A DNA stretch of 64,000 nucleotides from CAVZZG01 sp963779685 (GCA_963779685.1 CAVZZG010000001.1:868001-932000); one strand, 5' to 3'; numbered from the stretch's first letter, positions 37,493-46,409 are shown. Notes: a model not told the origin generated them from the sequence alone. Translations and numbers: made by a program.

Positions 37493-37960
37493 TCACCCGG
37501 TCTTCGCGACGGGCCCGGCGACGGTCCACCCGGGTGCGACGTACCGGGCCGTCACGTCCTGGCCGGTCAGCTCCTGGCCGCAGGCCCGGCAGGTGAACGC
37601 GAGGTCGAGATCGTGGCCGCAGCTGTGCTCGAACGTCACCGGCGCCGACTCCCGGAGCCAGCGGTTGCCCCATGCGCCGAGCGCGAGCAGGATCGGCCGC
37701 AGCTCGTGACCGGCCTGCGTCAGGTGGTACTCCGAGCGGGGCGGGTGCTCCTGGTACTGACGCTTGCGCACCACCCCGGCCGCCTCGAGGCTGCGCAGCC
37801 GGGTGGTGAGGATGTCGCGCGGCGCGCCGGTGTTGCGGGCGATCTGGTCGAAGCGCATGACGCCGAACGCGATCTCGCGGACGACGAGCAGCGACCACTT
37901 CTCGCCGACCACGGTCAGGGCGTCGGCGACGGCACAGGGGCGGGCGTTCAGCACGGGCAT
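37493..37960 (-). CDS. HxlR-family transcriptional regulator with C-terminal Zn-ribbon
   Basis: 155 residues. Winged helix of the HxlR type (RPCAVADALTVVGEKWSLLV, PRDILTTRLRSLEAAGVV), then a C-terminal segment with CGH and CRAC cysteines suggesting a zinc ribbon. The conserved N-terminal Cys (ARPCAV) can act as a redox/electrophile sensor in relatives. The ATG at 37960 (MPVLNARPC) gives the family start; the frame extends to 38032. Divergent from the MFS-ABC export operon. Confidence 0.87.
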   Translation of the reverse strand: MPVLNARPCAVADALTVVGEKWSLLVVREIAFGVMRFDQIARNTGAPRDILTTRLRSLEAAGVVRKRQYQEHPPRSEYHLTQAGHELRPILLALGAWGNRWLRESAPVTFEHSCGHDLDLAFTCRACGQELTGQDVTARYVAPGWTVAGPVAKTG

Positions 37961-37981
37961 GGGCACAGTGTCGCACAGTAG

Positions 37982-38040
37982 GTTGACATTTCCAACTGAC
38001 CTCTCTATTCTCCTATTAGTTTGATTATCCAACTGAGTTG
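37982..38040. promoter_or_regulatory. HxlR-type operator region between regulator and efflux operon
   Basis: This AT-rich divergent promoter contains GTTG-(7)-CAAC (37982-37996) and a perfect palindrome CAACT-g-AGTTG (38030-38040); an additional TCCAACT half-site overlaps the second. The repeated CAACT/AGTTG units suggest two binding sites for the adjacent HxlR regulator, one covering each promoter. Confidence 0.55.
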
Positions 38041-38047
38041 AGGTGTC

Positions 38048-39496
38048 ATGCGCCCGGCCCCGTATCTCCTTCCGCTCCTCGTTCGCGATCGCCGCTCCCT
38101 CCGGCGCGCCGTGCCCGATCGCCGGCCGGTGGCCGGGGCCGGCGCGGCCCTGGTCGTGACGTCGCTCGCGTCGTTCATGGCCCTGCTGGACGCGACCATC
38201 GTCAACGTCTCGTTCCCCGCCATCCGGGCCTCGTTCCCTACGGCGACGCTGGGAGACCTCTCCTGGATCCTGAACGCCTACGCCATCGTGTTCGCGGCGC
38301 TGCTGGTGCCGAGCGGCCGGCTTGCCGACCGCTACGGGCGGCGTCGGGTGTTCACCGGAGGGCTCGCCGTGTTCGGCCTGGCCTCGCTGCTGTGCGCCGT
38401 CGCGCCGTCCGTCGGGCTCCTGGTCGTCGCGCGGGGCGCGCAGGCCGCCGGGGCGGCGATGATGCTGCCGACGTCGCTCGCGATCCTGCTCGCCGCCACC
38501 CCGGCCGAGGCGCGCGCACGTGCGCTCGGTGTGTGGAGTGCCGTCGGCGCGATCGCCGCCGCCGTCGGGCCGCCGCTGGGCGGTCTGATCGTGGCCGCCG
38601 GCGACTGGCGCCTGGTGTTCCTCGCCAACGTCCCCGTAGCGGCGGCCGCGTGGTTCGCCGCCCGTCGGACGCTCGCCGAGAGCCGCGACCCGTCCGCGAC
38701 GGGTGTCCCGGATCTCCTCGGCGCCGCGCTCGTGGCGGCGGCGATCGCGGTCCTGTCGCTCGCGCTCGTCGAGGGCAACGCGTGGGGCTGGCGCTCACAG
38801 CGCGAGATCGCTGCCGTGGCCCTGGCCGTCGTGCTCGCCCCGCTGATCGCACGGCGGTCCTCGCGCCACGCAGTGCCGGTACTCGATCCCGCGCTGCTGC
38901 GCGACCGGCGGTTCGTCATCGCGGGGCTGGGCGCCCTCCTCTTCTCGCTGGGCTTCTTCGCCGTGCTGCTCGGCAACGTGCTGTTCCTCTCCGGCGTCTG
39001 GCACTACTCGGTGTTGCGCTCGGGACTCGCGATCCTGCCGAGTCCGCTGGCGGCGGCCTCCGCGGCCATGATCGGATCCCGGCTCGTGGGGCGACTCGGC
39101 GAGCGGGCCCTGATATCGGTGGGCGGCACGGTCTTCGCCGCGGGCGCGACGTGGCTCGCGCTCCGGGCCGGCCAGCATCCCGCCTTCCTCCGGACGTGGA
39201 TCCCCGGCTCGGTCAGCATCGGGGTCGGTATCGGACTGACCCTGCCGACGCTCGGGATCGCCGCGGCCCGGGCCGTGGCACCGGCCCAGTTCGCTGTCTC
39301 GAGTGCCGTGACCGCCATGGCACGGCAGATCGGCGGCGTCCTCGGCGTCGCCGCCGTGGTGGCCCTCGCCGCGGGGCGCACCGACAGCATCGCGGTGTTC
39401 GATCGCAACTGGGCGCTTGCCGCAGGCGCCGGACTCGCGACCGCCGTCGCGGCGCGTGGCCTGGGTGGACGACTCCGGACGCCCGAGGAGGCGTGA
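38048..39496 (+). CDS. MFS drug-efflux transporter, DHA2 (EmrB/QacA) type
   Basis: 482 residues with about 14 membrane helices. Motif D/C-like LDATIVNVSFPAI near residue 42, motif A GRLADRYGRRRVF, and WRLVFLANVPVA after helix 5, all DHA2 features. Proton-driven export of hydrophobic drugs. The ATG at 38048 follows GAGGTGTC. Its stop shares a base with the ATG of the ABC ATPase gene. Confidence 0.9.
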   Translation: MRPAPYLLPLLVRDRRSLRRAVPDRRPVAGAGAALVVTSLASFMALLDATIVNVSFPAIRASFPTATLGDLSWILNAYAIVFAALLVPSGRLADRYGRRRVFTGGLAVFGLASLLCAVAPSVGLLVVARGAQAAGAAMMLPTSLAILLAATPAEARARALGVWSAVGAIAAAVGPPLGGLIVAAGDWRLVFLANVPVAAAAWFAARRTLAESRDPSATGVPDLLGAALVAAAIAVLSLALVEGNAWGWRSQREIAAVALAVVLAPLIARRSSRHAVPVLDPALLRDRRFVIAGLGALLFSLGFFAVLLGNVLFLSGVWHYSVLRSGLAILPSPLAAASAAMIGSRLVGRLGERALISVGGTVFAAGATWLALRAGQHPAFLRTWIPGSVSIGVGIGLTLPTLGIAAARAVAPAQFAVSSAVTAMARQIGGVLGVAAVVALAAGRTDSIAVFDRNWALAAGAGLATAVAARGLGGRLRTPEEA

Positions 39497-40422
39497 TGGC
39501 AACCGTGACGCCGGTGATCGATGCGCGTGGACTCACCGCTCGCTATGGCGATGTCGAGGCCCTTCGCGGCATCGAGTTGACGGTGGCGCGGGGCGAGGTC
39601 TTCGCGATCCTCGGGCCGAACGGCGCGGGCAAGACCACCACCGTCGAGCTGCTCGCCGGGTTCCGGCACCGCTCCGGAGGCGAGGTGCGCGTTCTCGGCG
39701 TCGATCCGGGCTCGGCCGGGGCGGCCTGGCGCGCGCGCATCGGCGTCGTCCTGCAGGAGTCCGAGCCCGATCCGGGACTGACGGTGCGCGAGGCGGTCGC
39801 GCTGTACGCCGGCTACCACGCCGAGCCGCGCGAGGTGGTGGAGACGCTCAACCTGGTCGGCCTGGATGGATACGAGCGTGTCACCGCGACCACGCTCTCC
39901 GGCGGCCAGCGCCGCCGGCTCGACGTCGCACTGGCGCTGGTCGGACGCCCCGAGCTGCTGTTCCTCGACGAGCCGACGACCGGGTTCGACCCGGCCGCGC
40001 GCCGGGCGTCCTGGCACATGATCGAGGCGCTGCGAAGGGACGGAACGACGATCGTCCTGACGACACACGCGATGGACGAGGCGGCGAGGCTCGCCGACCG
40101 GATCGCGATCGTCGCCGGCGGCCTCGTCATCGCCTCCGGAACGCCGGCGGCCGTCGGCGAGCGCGCCGGCGCGCCGGGCAGCATCTCGTTCGGGCTCGCC
40201 GGTGGTGCGGTGGACCGCCTCCCGCCCGCCCTGGGCGACCGCATCGAGGTCTCGTCGGGCGGCCGGTTCTCGCTGGCGACCGACGCTCCGCTGGACGATG
40301 TCGAGGCGATCGCACGGTGGGCACGGACGACCGGCGCCGTCCCCGTCGAACTGGAGGTCCGGCGCCCGTCGCTCGAGGATGCCTACCTGTCGCTGATCGC
40401 CGCGACAGAGGTGGCGCGATGA
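39496..40422 (+). CDS. ABC-2-type exporter ATP-binding protein
   Basis: 308 residues: Walker A LGPNGAGKTTTVELLAGF, signature LSGGQRRRLDVALALVGRPE, Walker B LLFLDEPTTGFDPAARR, H-loop VLTTHAMDEAARLADRI. The C-terminal extension resembles daunorubicin-resistance-type (DrrA) ATPases. Pairs with the permease downstream (ATGA overlap) for drug or metabolite export. Confidence 0.92.
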   Translation: MATVTPVIDARGLTARYGDVEALRGIELTVARGEVFAILGPNGAGKTTTVELLAGFRHRSGGEVRVLGVDPGSAGAAWRARIGVVLQESEPDPGLTVREAVALYAGYHAEPREVVETLNLVGLDGYERVTATTLSGGQRRRLDVALALVGRPELLFLDEPTTGFDPAARRASWHMIEALRRDGTTIVLTTHAMDEAARLADRIAIVAGGLVIASGTPAAVGERAGAPGSISFGLAGGAVDRLPPALGDRIEVSSGGRFSLATDAPLDDVEAIARWARTTGAVPVELEVRRPSLEDAYLSLIAATEVAR

Positions 40423-41204
40423 CCCGCTCGCCGCTCAGGCTGGCCGCGCACCAGTTCCTCTACGACCTCCGCGCCTTCCGTCGCAACCGCCAGGCCAGCC
40501 TGAGCACGGTCGCGCTGCCCGTGCTGCTGCTGGTCGTGCTCGTGAGCGCGGGCAAGGGCGCGACCGCCCACGTCGGCGACCGGGTGGTGCCCCTGGCCCA
40601 GTTCCTCGTTCCCGGCCTGATGGCGTTCGGCATCGTCGCGGCGGCCTTCCTCAGCCTGGTCGTCGACGTCGTCGCCCAGCGCGAGGCCGGCGTCCTCAAG
40701 CGCCGCCGCGCGACACCCGCGCCGGCCTGGGTGCTGCTCGCCGGCCGCACGCTTGCCGCCGCCGCCGCCTCGCTGGTATCCGCCTTCCTGCTCCTGACGA
40801 TCGCGGGCAACCGCTACGACGTGACGGTCCCCACCGGAGCCCTGCCGGCCACCGTCATCACCATCCTGATCGGGGCACTCGCCCTGGCCAGCGTCGGCTA
40901 CGCGCTCTCGACCACGATCCGGACCGCCGCCGCCGCCCAACCGGTCGCGTCGCTGGTGCTGCTCCCGCTGCTGCTGGTGTCCGACGTGCTGGTGCCGGCC
41001 GGACCGCTCCCGGAATCCCTGCGCACGGTGGCGGCCGTGTTCCCACTCGAGCATCTCGCGCATGCCCTCCGGCTCGCGCTCGACCCCACCGCGTCGGGGG
41101 CGCACCTGGCGATGCGCGACCTGCTGGTGCTGGCGGCATGGGCCGTCGGCGGGTTCGTCGTCGCCCAGCGGCGGTTCTCCTGGCTCCCCGTCCGCCGCGT
41201 CTAG
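40419..41204 (+). CDS. ABC-2-type exporter permease
   Basis: 261 residues with about six membrane helices: LSTVALPVLLLVVLVSAG, LVPGLMAFGIVAAAFLSLV, REAGVLKRRRATPAPAWVLL (the typical cytoplasmic loop of ABC-2 permeases), VASLVLLPLLLVSDVLVPAG and FPLEHLAHALRLAL. Forms the channel for the preceding ATPase. The operon couples an MFS and an ABC exporter under one HxlR regulator. Confidence 0.9.
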   Translation: MTRSPLRLAAHQFLYDLRAFRRNRQASLSTVALPVLLLVVLVSAGKGATAHVGDRVVPLAQFLVPGLMAFGIVAAAFLSLVVDVVAQREAGVLKRRRATPAPAWVLLAGRTLAAAAASLVSAFLLLTIAGNRYDVTVPTGALPATVITILIGALALASVGYALSTTIRTAAAAQPVASLVLLPLLLVSDVLVPAGPLPESLRTVAAVFPLEHLAHALRLALDPTASGAHLAMRDLLVLAAWAVGGFVVAQRRFSWLPVRRV

Positions 41205-41302
41205 GGCGAGCCACGCTTGTGAATCGATAAAGTCGCAAGCTGAATCGGTTCACTCGGGAAAACTTCGCTGCCGCGGCCGGACGTCTCTGACTAGGATGCA
41301 GC

Positions 41303-42562
41303 ATGGCCACTCTCCGGAACCCCGCGGTCGTGACCCGCGGGACCGTCGCCGACCGGCTTGCGGACGCCCGGCGCTTCACCGATCGCCTGCTCGGGCCGCT
41401 CGCCGATGCAGACCTCGAGCGTCAGTTCTCACCGCTCCAGTCTCCCCTCGTCTGGGATCTCGCGCACATCGCGCACTACGAGGAGCTGTGGCTGCTGCGG
41501 ACGCTCGGCAACGGTGCGGCTATCGATCCGGAGCTCGATGACATCTACGACGCCTTCCGGCACGGGCGCTCCGAACGCGCGGGCCTCGACCTCCTCGCAC
41601 CGGACGCGGCCCGCCGGTACGCGGCCGACGTCCGCCGGCGGACACTCTCGGCGCTGTCGGCAGTCGAGTCGGAGTCGCACGCGCTCATGGCGGACTGGTT
41701 CGTCTACGGTCTCGTCGTCCAGCACGAGCTGCAGCACAACGAGACGATGTGCCAGACGCTCCAGGCGGCCGACCTCGCCTACCCCCTGCCTGGCGAGAGC
41801 GCGTCGCCGGTGCCGGCGCCGCCCACCGGCGACGTGGTCGTGCCCGGTGGGCGCTATGCGATCGGCACGACCACCACACCGTGGGCATACGACAACGAAC
41901 GTGACGAGCACGACGTCGACCTCGCCCCGTTCGCGATCGACGTCGCACCGGTGACGAACGACCGGTTCATGGCGTTCATCGAGGACGGCGGCTACCGCTG
42001 CCGTGCCCTGTGGAGCGAGCGCGGCTGGGAGTGGCGCCGGGAGTGCAGCGCCGAGGCGCCCCTGTACTGGTCGCGAGATCCCGGTGGCGGCTCGCTGCGG
42101 CGCCGGTTCGGCAGGACCGAGTCCCTCCCCGCGGCCGAGCCCGTCCAGCACGTGTCGTGGTTCGAGGCGGACGCCTTCGCGCGCTGGCAGGGCCGCCGGC
42201 TCCCCACCGAGCAGGAGTGGGAGGTGTCGGCGGCCGGCTCCGGGGTCGATGGGAACACGGGCCGGAAGCGGTTCGGGCCGGCGGCGGTCGGCTCGTACCC
42301 CGGCGACGTCTCGCCCTGCGGCTGTCATCAGATGCTCGGGGATGTGTGGGAGTGGACGTCGTCCGAGTTCGCCCCGTACCCCGGGTTTCGATCGTTCCCG
42401 TACCGCGAGTACTCCGAGGTCTTCTTCGACGGTGGCTACAAGGTGCTGCGGGGCGGCTCGTGGGCCACCCATCCGCTCGTCGCCCGGTCGACGTTCCGCA
42501 ACTGGGATCACCCCGAACGCCGGCAGATCTTCGCCGGCCTGCGCACGGCTCGGGACGCCTGA
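41303..42562 (+). CDS. egtB: EgtB-like hercynine oxygenase (ergothioneine-type iron enzyme)
   Basis: 419 residues. N-terminal DinB-like domain with the probable iron ligands His55 (VWDLAHIAHYEE) and His141/His145 in QHELQHNETM (HxxxHxE). C-terminal formylglycine-generating-enzyme-like domain from about residue 170: VVVPGGRYAIGT, CHQMLGDVWEWTSSEF, VLRGGSWATHPLVARSTFRN. Non-heme iron enzyme that joins hercynine to a thiol. egtA, egtC, egtD and egtE are not adjacent. ATG with a GGATGC site just upstream. Confidence 0.87.
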   Translation: MATLRNPAVVTRGTVADRLADARRFTDRLLGPLADADLERQFSPLQSPLVWDLAHIAHYEELWLLRTLGNGAAIDPELDDIYDAFRHGRSERAGLDLLAPDAARRYAADVRRRTLSALSAVESESHALMADWFVYGLVVQHELQHNETMCQTLQAADLAYPLPGESASPVPAPPTGDVVVPGGRYAIGTTTTPWAYDNERDEHDVDLAPFAIDVAPVTNDRFMAFIEDGGYRCRALWSERGWEWRRECSAEAPLYWSRDPGGGSLRRRFGRTESLPAAEPVQHVSWFEADAFARWQGRRLPTEQEWEVSAAGSGVDGNTGRKRFGPAAVGSYPGDVSPCGCHQMLGDVWEWTSSEFAPYPGFRSFPYREYSEVFFDGGYKVLRGGSWATHPLVARSTFRNWDHPERRQIFAGLRTARDA

Positions 42563-42607
42563 GGCCGTCACCGGAACGGTAAGCTCTCGCGCGATGGCGG
42601 CGCCGCG

Positions 42608-43462
42608 ATGATCCTGATCACGGGAGCGACGGGCCAGGTCGGTGGGGCGGCCGTGCGGGCGCTGCTCGATCGCAGGTTGGCCGTCCGGGCGCTCGTGCGC
42701 GACCCGGCGGCGGCGGATGGTCTGCAGGGCGTCGAGATCGTGCTGGGCACGTTCCAGGACGAGCGCTCGCTTGCGGCCGCTGTCGACGGCGTGGAGGTGC
42801 TGCTGCTCGCGGGTCGCGACAACCCCGACCACGTGGCGGAGGGTCAGAACGTGATGCGGGCGGCCGAGGCGGGCGGCGTCCGCCAGGTCGTCATGCTGTC
42901 CGCGATCGGGGCACGGCCCGATTCGCCGATCGAGTTGATGCGCCACCACGGCGTGATCGAGCAGGCTCTCCGCGAGCGATCGATCGCCCGGACGATCGTG
43001 CGCCCTCACCTCTACCTGCAGAACCTGCTGCGCCAGGCTGCGGCGATTCGCGACGAGGGCCGGGTACGGGCACCGATGGGCGATCGCCGCTTTCCCATGG
43101 TGGACACGCGCGACGTCGGCGAGGCGCTCGCCGTCATCCTCGCCTCCGCCGCGAGCCACGCCGGCGCCACCTACGCGCTGACAGGCCCGGCCGCCATCGG
43201 CTACGGCGAGATCGCCGAGGCCCTGACCGCCGTCGCCGGGCGGCGGGTCGACTACGAGGCGGTCCCGCCTGAGCAGCTCGAGGGCGAACTGCTGGCGGCG
43301 GGTGTGCCCGCCTGGCGGGCCGGCGACCTGGCGCGGATCGCGGATGCGTACGCGCCGGCCGACGCAGTCGCGACCACCGACCTCGCGCTGCTCCTCGGCC
43401 GCCCCGCCCGCTCGCTCGACCGGTTTCTCGCCGACCACTCGGAAGCTTTCATCAGGTCGTGA
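42608..43462 (+). CDS. NmrA-like / atypical SDR NAD(P)H-binding protein
   Basis: 284 residues. N-terminal dinucleotide-binding ILITGATGQVGGAAVRALLD (GATGxxG), then VVMLSAIGARPDSP and FPMVDTRDVGEALAVIL. Matches the NmrA/azoreductase-like SDR family; may be a quinone/azo oxidoreductase or redox sensor. Starts 45 bp after egtB on the same strand. Confidence 0.88.
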   Translation: MILITGATGQVGGAAVRALLDRRLAVRALVRDPAAADGLQGVEIVLGTFQDERSLAAAVDGVEVLLLAGRDNPDHVAEGQNVMRAAEAGGVRQVVMLSAIGARPDSPIELMRHHGVIEQALRERSIARTIVRPHLYLQNLLRQAAAIRDEGRVRAPMGDRRFPMVDTRDVGEALAVILASAASHAGATYALTGPAAIGYGEIAEALTAVAGRRVDYEAVPPEQLEGELLAAGVPAWRAGDLARIADAYAPADAVATTDLALLLGRPARSLDRFLADHSEAFIRS

Positions 43463-43470
43463 TGATTTAC

Positions 43471-43510
43471 TTGCGCTAGCACATAGTTGGTGATATGGTT
43501 GCTCTAGCAA
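43471..43510. promoter_or_regulatory. MarR-type operator pair overlapping the yceI promoter
   Basis: Two related sites 28 bp apart, TTGCGCTAGCAC (43471-43482) and TTGCTCTAGCAA (43499-43510), share TTGCnCTAGCA. The first provides a -35-like TTGCGC, with a -10-like TATGGT 17 nt later that runs into the second. A repressor bound here would block the promoter of the yceI-VOC-marR operon; the MarR protein encoded at 45081 is the natural candidate. Confidence 0.6.
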
Positions 43511-43559
43511 GTGAATCAGGGGCGGCGTCAGAGCGCCCCCCACGACACGAGGAGAAGCA

Positions 43560-44121
43560 GTGTCCGCCACCGTTATCACCACGCTCGTCCCGGCCGGAAC
43601 CTGGGCGATCGACCCGGCCCATTCGCGCGTCGGCTTCGCCGTGAAGCACCTCGGCATCGCCAACGTCCGCGGGACGTTCGACACCTTCTCGGGCACGCTC
43701 ACCGTCGGCGACGACCTCGCTGCGGCGACCGATCTCCGCCACGATCGACGCCGCGTCGGTGAACACCGCCGAGGAGCAGCGCGACGCGCACCTGCGCTCG
43801 CCCGACTTCTTCGACGCCGAGACCTTCCCGCAGATCACGTTCGCGGCCACCGCGCTCACCCCGGTCGACAGCGAGACGTTCGCGATCGCCGGCGACCTGA
43901 CCATGCACGGCGTCACCCGCCCGGTCACCCTCAACGCGGTCGTCCAGGGCCTCGAGACCGATCCCTGGGGCAACGAGCGCGTCGGCCTCGAGATCACCGG
44001 CAAGCTCAGCCGGGGCGAGTACGGCATGAAGTTCAACCAGGCGCTCGGCAGTGGCAACATGCTGGTGTCCGACCTGGTCAAGCTGAGCCTCGACATCTCC
44101 GCCGTCAGGCAGGCCGCCTGA
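43560..44121 (+). CDS. YceI-family lipocalin-like protein (one frameshift)
   Basis: About 186 residues after correction. YceI fold: GTWAIDPAHSRVGFAVKHLG, VRGTFDTFSGTLTVG, then in another frame SATIDAASVNTAEEQRDAHL, LRSPDFFDAETFPQITFAAT, GDLTMHGVTRPVTLNAVVQG and GLEITGKLSRGEYGM. Binds isoprenoid or similar hydrophobic ligands; no signal peptide, so cytoplasmic. One extra base at about 43730. The GTG start follows GGAGAA. MarR-regulated position. Confidence 0.9.
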
Positions 44122-44133
44122 TCCACCCGAACC

Positions 44134-44173
44134 TGACGGGGCGGTGTGGGCCCGGCGCCCGCACCGCCCGTCA
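44134..44173. terminator. Hairpin between yceI and the VOC gene
   Basis: TGACGGG-g-CGGTG-t-GGGC pairs with GCCC-g-CACCG-CCCGTCA across a short loop. Stable, no T-run. It may attenuate transcription between yceI and the downstream VOC-marR pair or protect the yceI transcript 3' end. Confidence 0.45.
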
Positions 44174-44193
44174 CGTCCTCGAAGGCCCCCCCA

Positions 44194-45084
44194 ATGACAA
44201 CTTCTCGAAACACGACCGCGACCACGCCCGCCAGGGCTGGTGGCGTCGATCGCATCGGCTACGGCGCAGTCCATCTCGACGTCATCGACCTCGGGCGCTC
44301 GCTGCCGTTCTGGCGCGACATCATCGGCCTGCAGGAGCTCGCCTCGCCCGCCGGTGAGGCGCGTCTCGGCGTCGACGACCGCGCACTGATCGTGCTCCAT
44401 CCGGGTGCCGTTCGCCCGGTCGGGCGCGGGCATGCGGGGCTCTACCACGTCGCCATCCACCTGCCGAACGCCGTCGAGTTCGCGCGAGTCCTGGCCCGGC
44501 TCATGCTCGCCCGGGTGCCACAGTCGCCGACCGACCACGTCTTCTCGAAGGCGACGTACGTGCGGGATCCCGACGGGATCATGCTCGAGCTCACCCTCGA
44601 GACGCCGGAGCGCTACGGCTCGATCGAGATCGGCCCCAACAGCGTCGAGTTCCGCGACAGCGACGGGCGCCTGCACGAGGGCACCGAGCCGCTTGACGTC
44701 GATGCCGCGCTTGCGCCGTTGGCCGGGGGCGACATCGCCGGCCCGCTGCCGTCCGGCACCGTCGTCGGCCACGTGCACCTGCACGTCGACGACCTCGCCG
44801 CCGGCTACGCGTTCTACCGCGACGTGATCGGCTTCGACGAGCACGCCTTCATGACGCCGATCGGCATGGCCGACCTCGGCGCCGGCGGGCCGTTCCCCCA
44901 CCGTCTCGCCCTCAACGACTGGCACGGCCCAGGTGCGCGCCAGCCGGCCCCCGGGACGGCGGGCATGCGCCGCTTCGAGCTCGTCGTCAACGACGCGTCG
45001 CGGTTCGGCGACGGCGCCGTCACGCTCCACGACCCGGCCGGGAACGAGGTCGTGGTGTCGGCGGCGCTACCGTTCGCGACGTGA
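44194..45084 (+). CDS. Two-domain VOC (extradiol dioxygenase/glyoxalase-like) protein
   Basis: 296 residues: two VOC modules (about 18-130 and 185-290). First: GYGAVHLDVIDLGRSLPFWR, GLYHVAIHLPNAVEFARVL, VRDPDGIMLEL. Second: VGHVHLHVDDLAAGYAFYRD, GADLG-like metal region, HDPAGNEVVVS. Similar to CatE/ring-cleavage or MhqA/MhqO-type quinone-response dioxygenases. ATG at 44194. Overlaps the MarR GTG by 4 bp, suggesting MarR senses its aromatic substrate. Confidence 0.85.
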   Translation: MTTSRNTTATTPARAGGVDRIGYGAVHLDVIDLGRSLPFWRDIIGLQELASPAGEARLGVDDRALIVLHPGAVRPVGRGHAGLYHVAIHLPNAVEFARVLARLMLARVPQSPTDHVFSKATYVRDPDGIMLELTLETPERYGSIEIGPNSVEFRDSDGRLHEGTEPLDVDAALAPLAGGDIAGPLPSGTVVGHVHLHVDDLAAGYAFYRDVIGFDEHAFMTPIGMADLGAGGPFPHRLALNDWHGPGARQPAPGTAGMRRFELVVNDASRFGDGAVTLHDPAGNEVVVSAALPFAT

Positions 45085-45626
45085 CGAACTCGGCCGATCC
45101 CGCCGAAGAGGAACTGCAGCGGATTGCGGCACGCGCGTTCCACATGATGGGAACGCGCGCGGAGGCGGCCTGGAGCGGGGCCGACACGATGGCATGGGAG
45201 GGGCTGGTCGAGCTGAACCGTCGTCTGCGACGGCGCGGTGAGGAACTCCTGGCGGAGGGCGACGACCTGAGTATCAGCATGCTCGGGTTGATGGGCCGCC
45301 TCACCCGCGCCGACGACCTGACGCTCCGCCAGACGGCGCTGGCCGAGGCGATGGGTCTCAGTCTCAGCCGCGTCTCGCGCGTGGTCGACCTCCTGGAGCA
45401 GCGCGGTCTCGTCGAGCGCCGGTCATGCCCGGCAGATGCCCGCGCCACCAACATCACGCTCACGCCGCGCGGCGGCGAGGTCACCCGGCGCGCTCAGGAC
45501 AAGCTGTTCACGTTCGTCAAGGCCTCCTACTTCGACCGGCTGGCACCGGACGAGGTCGCGACGCTCGCGACCATCTTCGCCCGCCTGCTCGGTGACACGC
45601 AGGCCGAGCCGGGCGCGACCTGCTGA
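45081..45626 (+). CDS. MarR-family transcriptional regulator
   Basis: 181 residues. Winged helix with DDLTLRQTALAEAMGLSLSR and VSRVVDLLEQRGLVERRSC, wing DARATNITLTPRGGEV. Two cysteines (the one following the recognition helix, and one at the C-terminus) might sense oxidants or quinones. Last gene of yceI-VOC-marR; probably autoregulates through the operator pair at 43471-43510. Confidence 0.88.
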   Translation: MTNSADPAEEELQRIAARAFHMMGTRAEAAWSGADTMAWEGLVELNRRLRRRGEELLAEGDDLSISMLGLMGRLTRADDLTLRQTALAEAMGLSLSRVSRVVDLLEQRGLVERRSCPADARATNITLTPRGGEVTRRAQDKLFTFVKASYFDRLAPDEVATLATIFARLLGDTQAEPGATC

Positions 45627-46404
45627 TCATCTGCGGAGGCGGATGGCGTTGAGGTCGTCGCGGTCGACCTCGGCGGCGCGGGCGGCGAGCGCGTCGATGT
45701 CGGCGTCGTGCTCGGCGTGGAGGTAGCGACCGGCCAGCGCGTCGGCCCGGCCTTCGGCGATGGCGCGGATGAGCCGTGGCGCGGCATCGGGCGGCGTCCA
45801 GTGCGTCGCGGACGACAGCCCGGCCGTCATGCCGGTCTGGACGAGGCCCGGCGCGACGGCGAAGACGCGCACGCCGGATGCCCGCACCTGGTCGGCGAGC
45901 ACCTCCGTGAACCGCATCAGCGCAGCCTTGCTCGGCGGGTAGCTGGTGTCGCTCACGTTCGCGGGCAACGAGGGGAGGTAGGCCGCGCCGCTGACGAGAT
46001 TGACGATCCGCCCGCGGCCGCGCGCGACCATCTCGGACAGCACCGCCCGGCAGCACAGCTGGGGTCCGCGGACGTTGATCTCGAACACGCGCCACCAGTC
46101 GTCGGCGTCGCTCTCCCAGAACGGCTCCGCGGCGCCGGTGACGGCCGCGTTGTTGACGAGCAGGTCGATCGGGCCGAGCTCGCGCCGGGTGGTGGCGATC
46201 CACCGCTCGACGTCAGCCGGACGAGCTGACATCGCCGACCAGGGCGATGCCGCCGACGGCGGCCGCGACGCGCTCGACCTGCTCGCGGGTGCGGCCGGTG
46301 ACGGCGACCCGCATTCCGGCGCCGGCGAGCTCAGCGGCCACGGTCGCGCCGATCCCACGGCCGCCGCCGGTGACGATCCCGACCTGACCTTCGAGTGCCG
46401 CCAT
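45627..46404 (-). CDS. Short-chain dehydrogenase/reductase (one frameshift)
   Basis: About 258 residues after correction. N-terminal VGIVTGGGRGIGATVAAELA (TGxxxGIG), NNAAVTGAAEPFW (NNA), SGAAYLPSLPANVSDTSYPP then SK, the YxxxK catalytic pair, and FAVAPGLVQTGMTAG. The frame changes at about 46221 (one extra base in AGCTCGT). NAD(P)-dependent oxidoreductase; substrate unknown. Its stop lies directly after that of the convergent MarR gene. Confidence 0.87.
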
Positions 46405-46409
46405 CCCGG

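Noticed and set aside
41429..43702. 757-codon minus-strand open frame
   Set aside because: Antisense to egtB and the NmrA-like gene, with no recognisable domain; those plus-strand genes have clear motifs.
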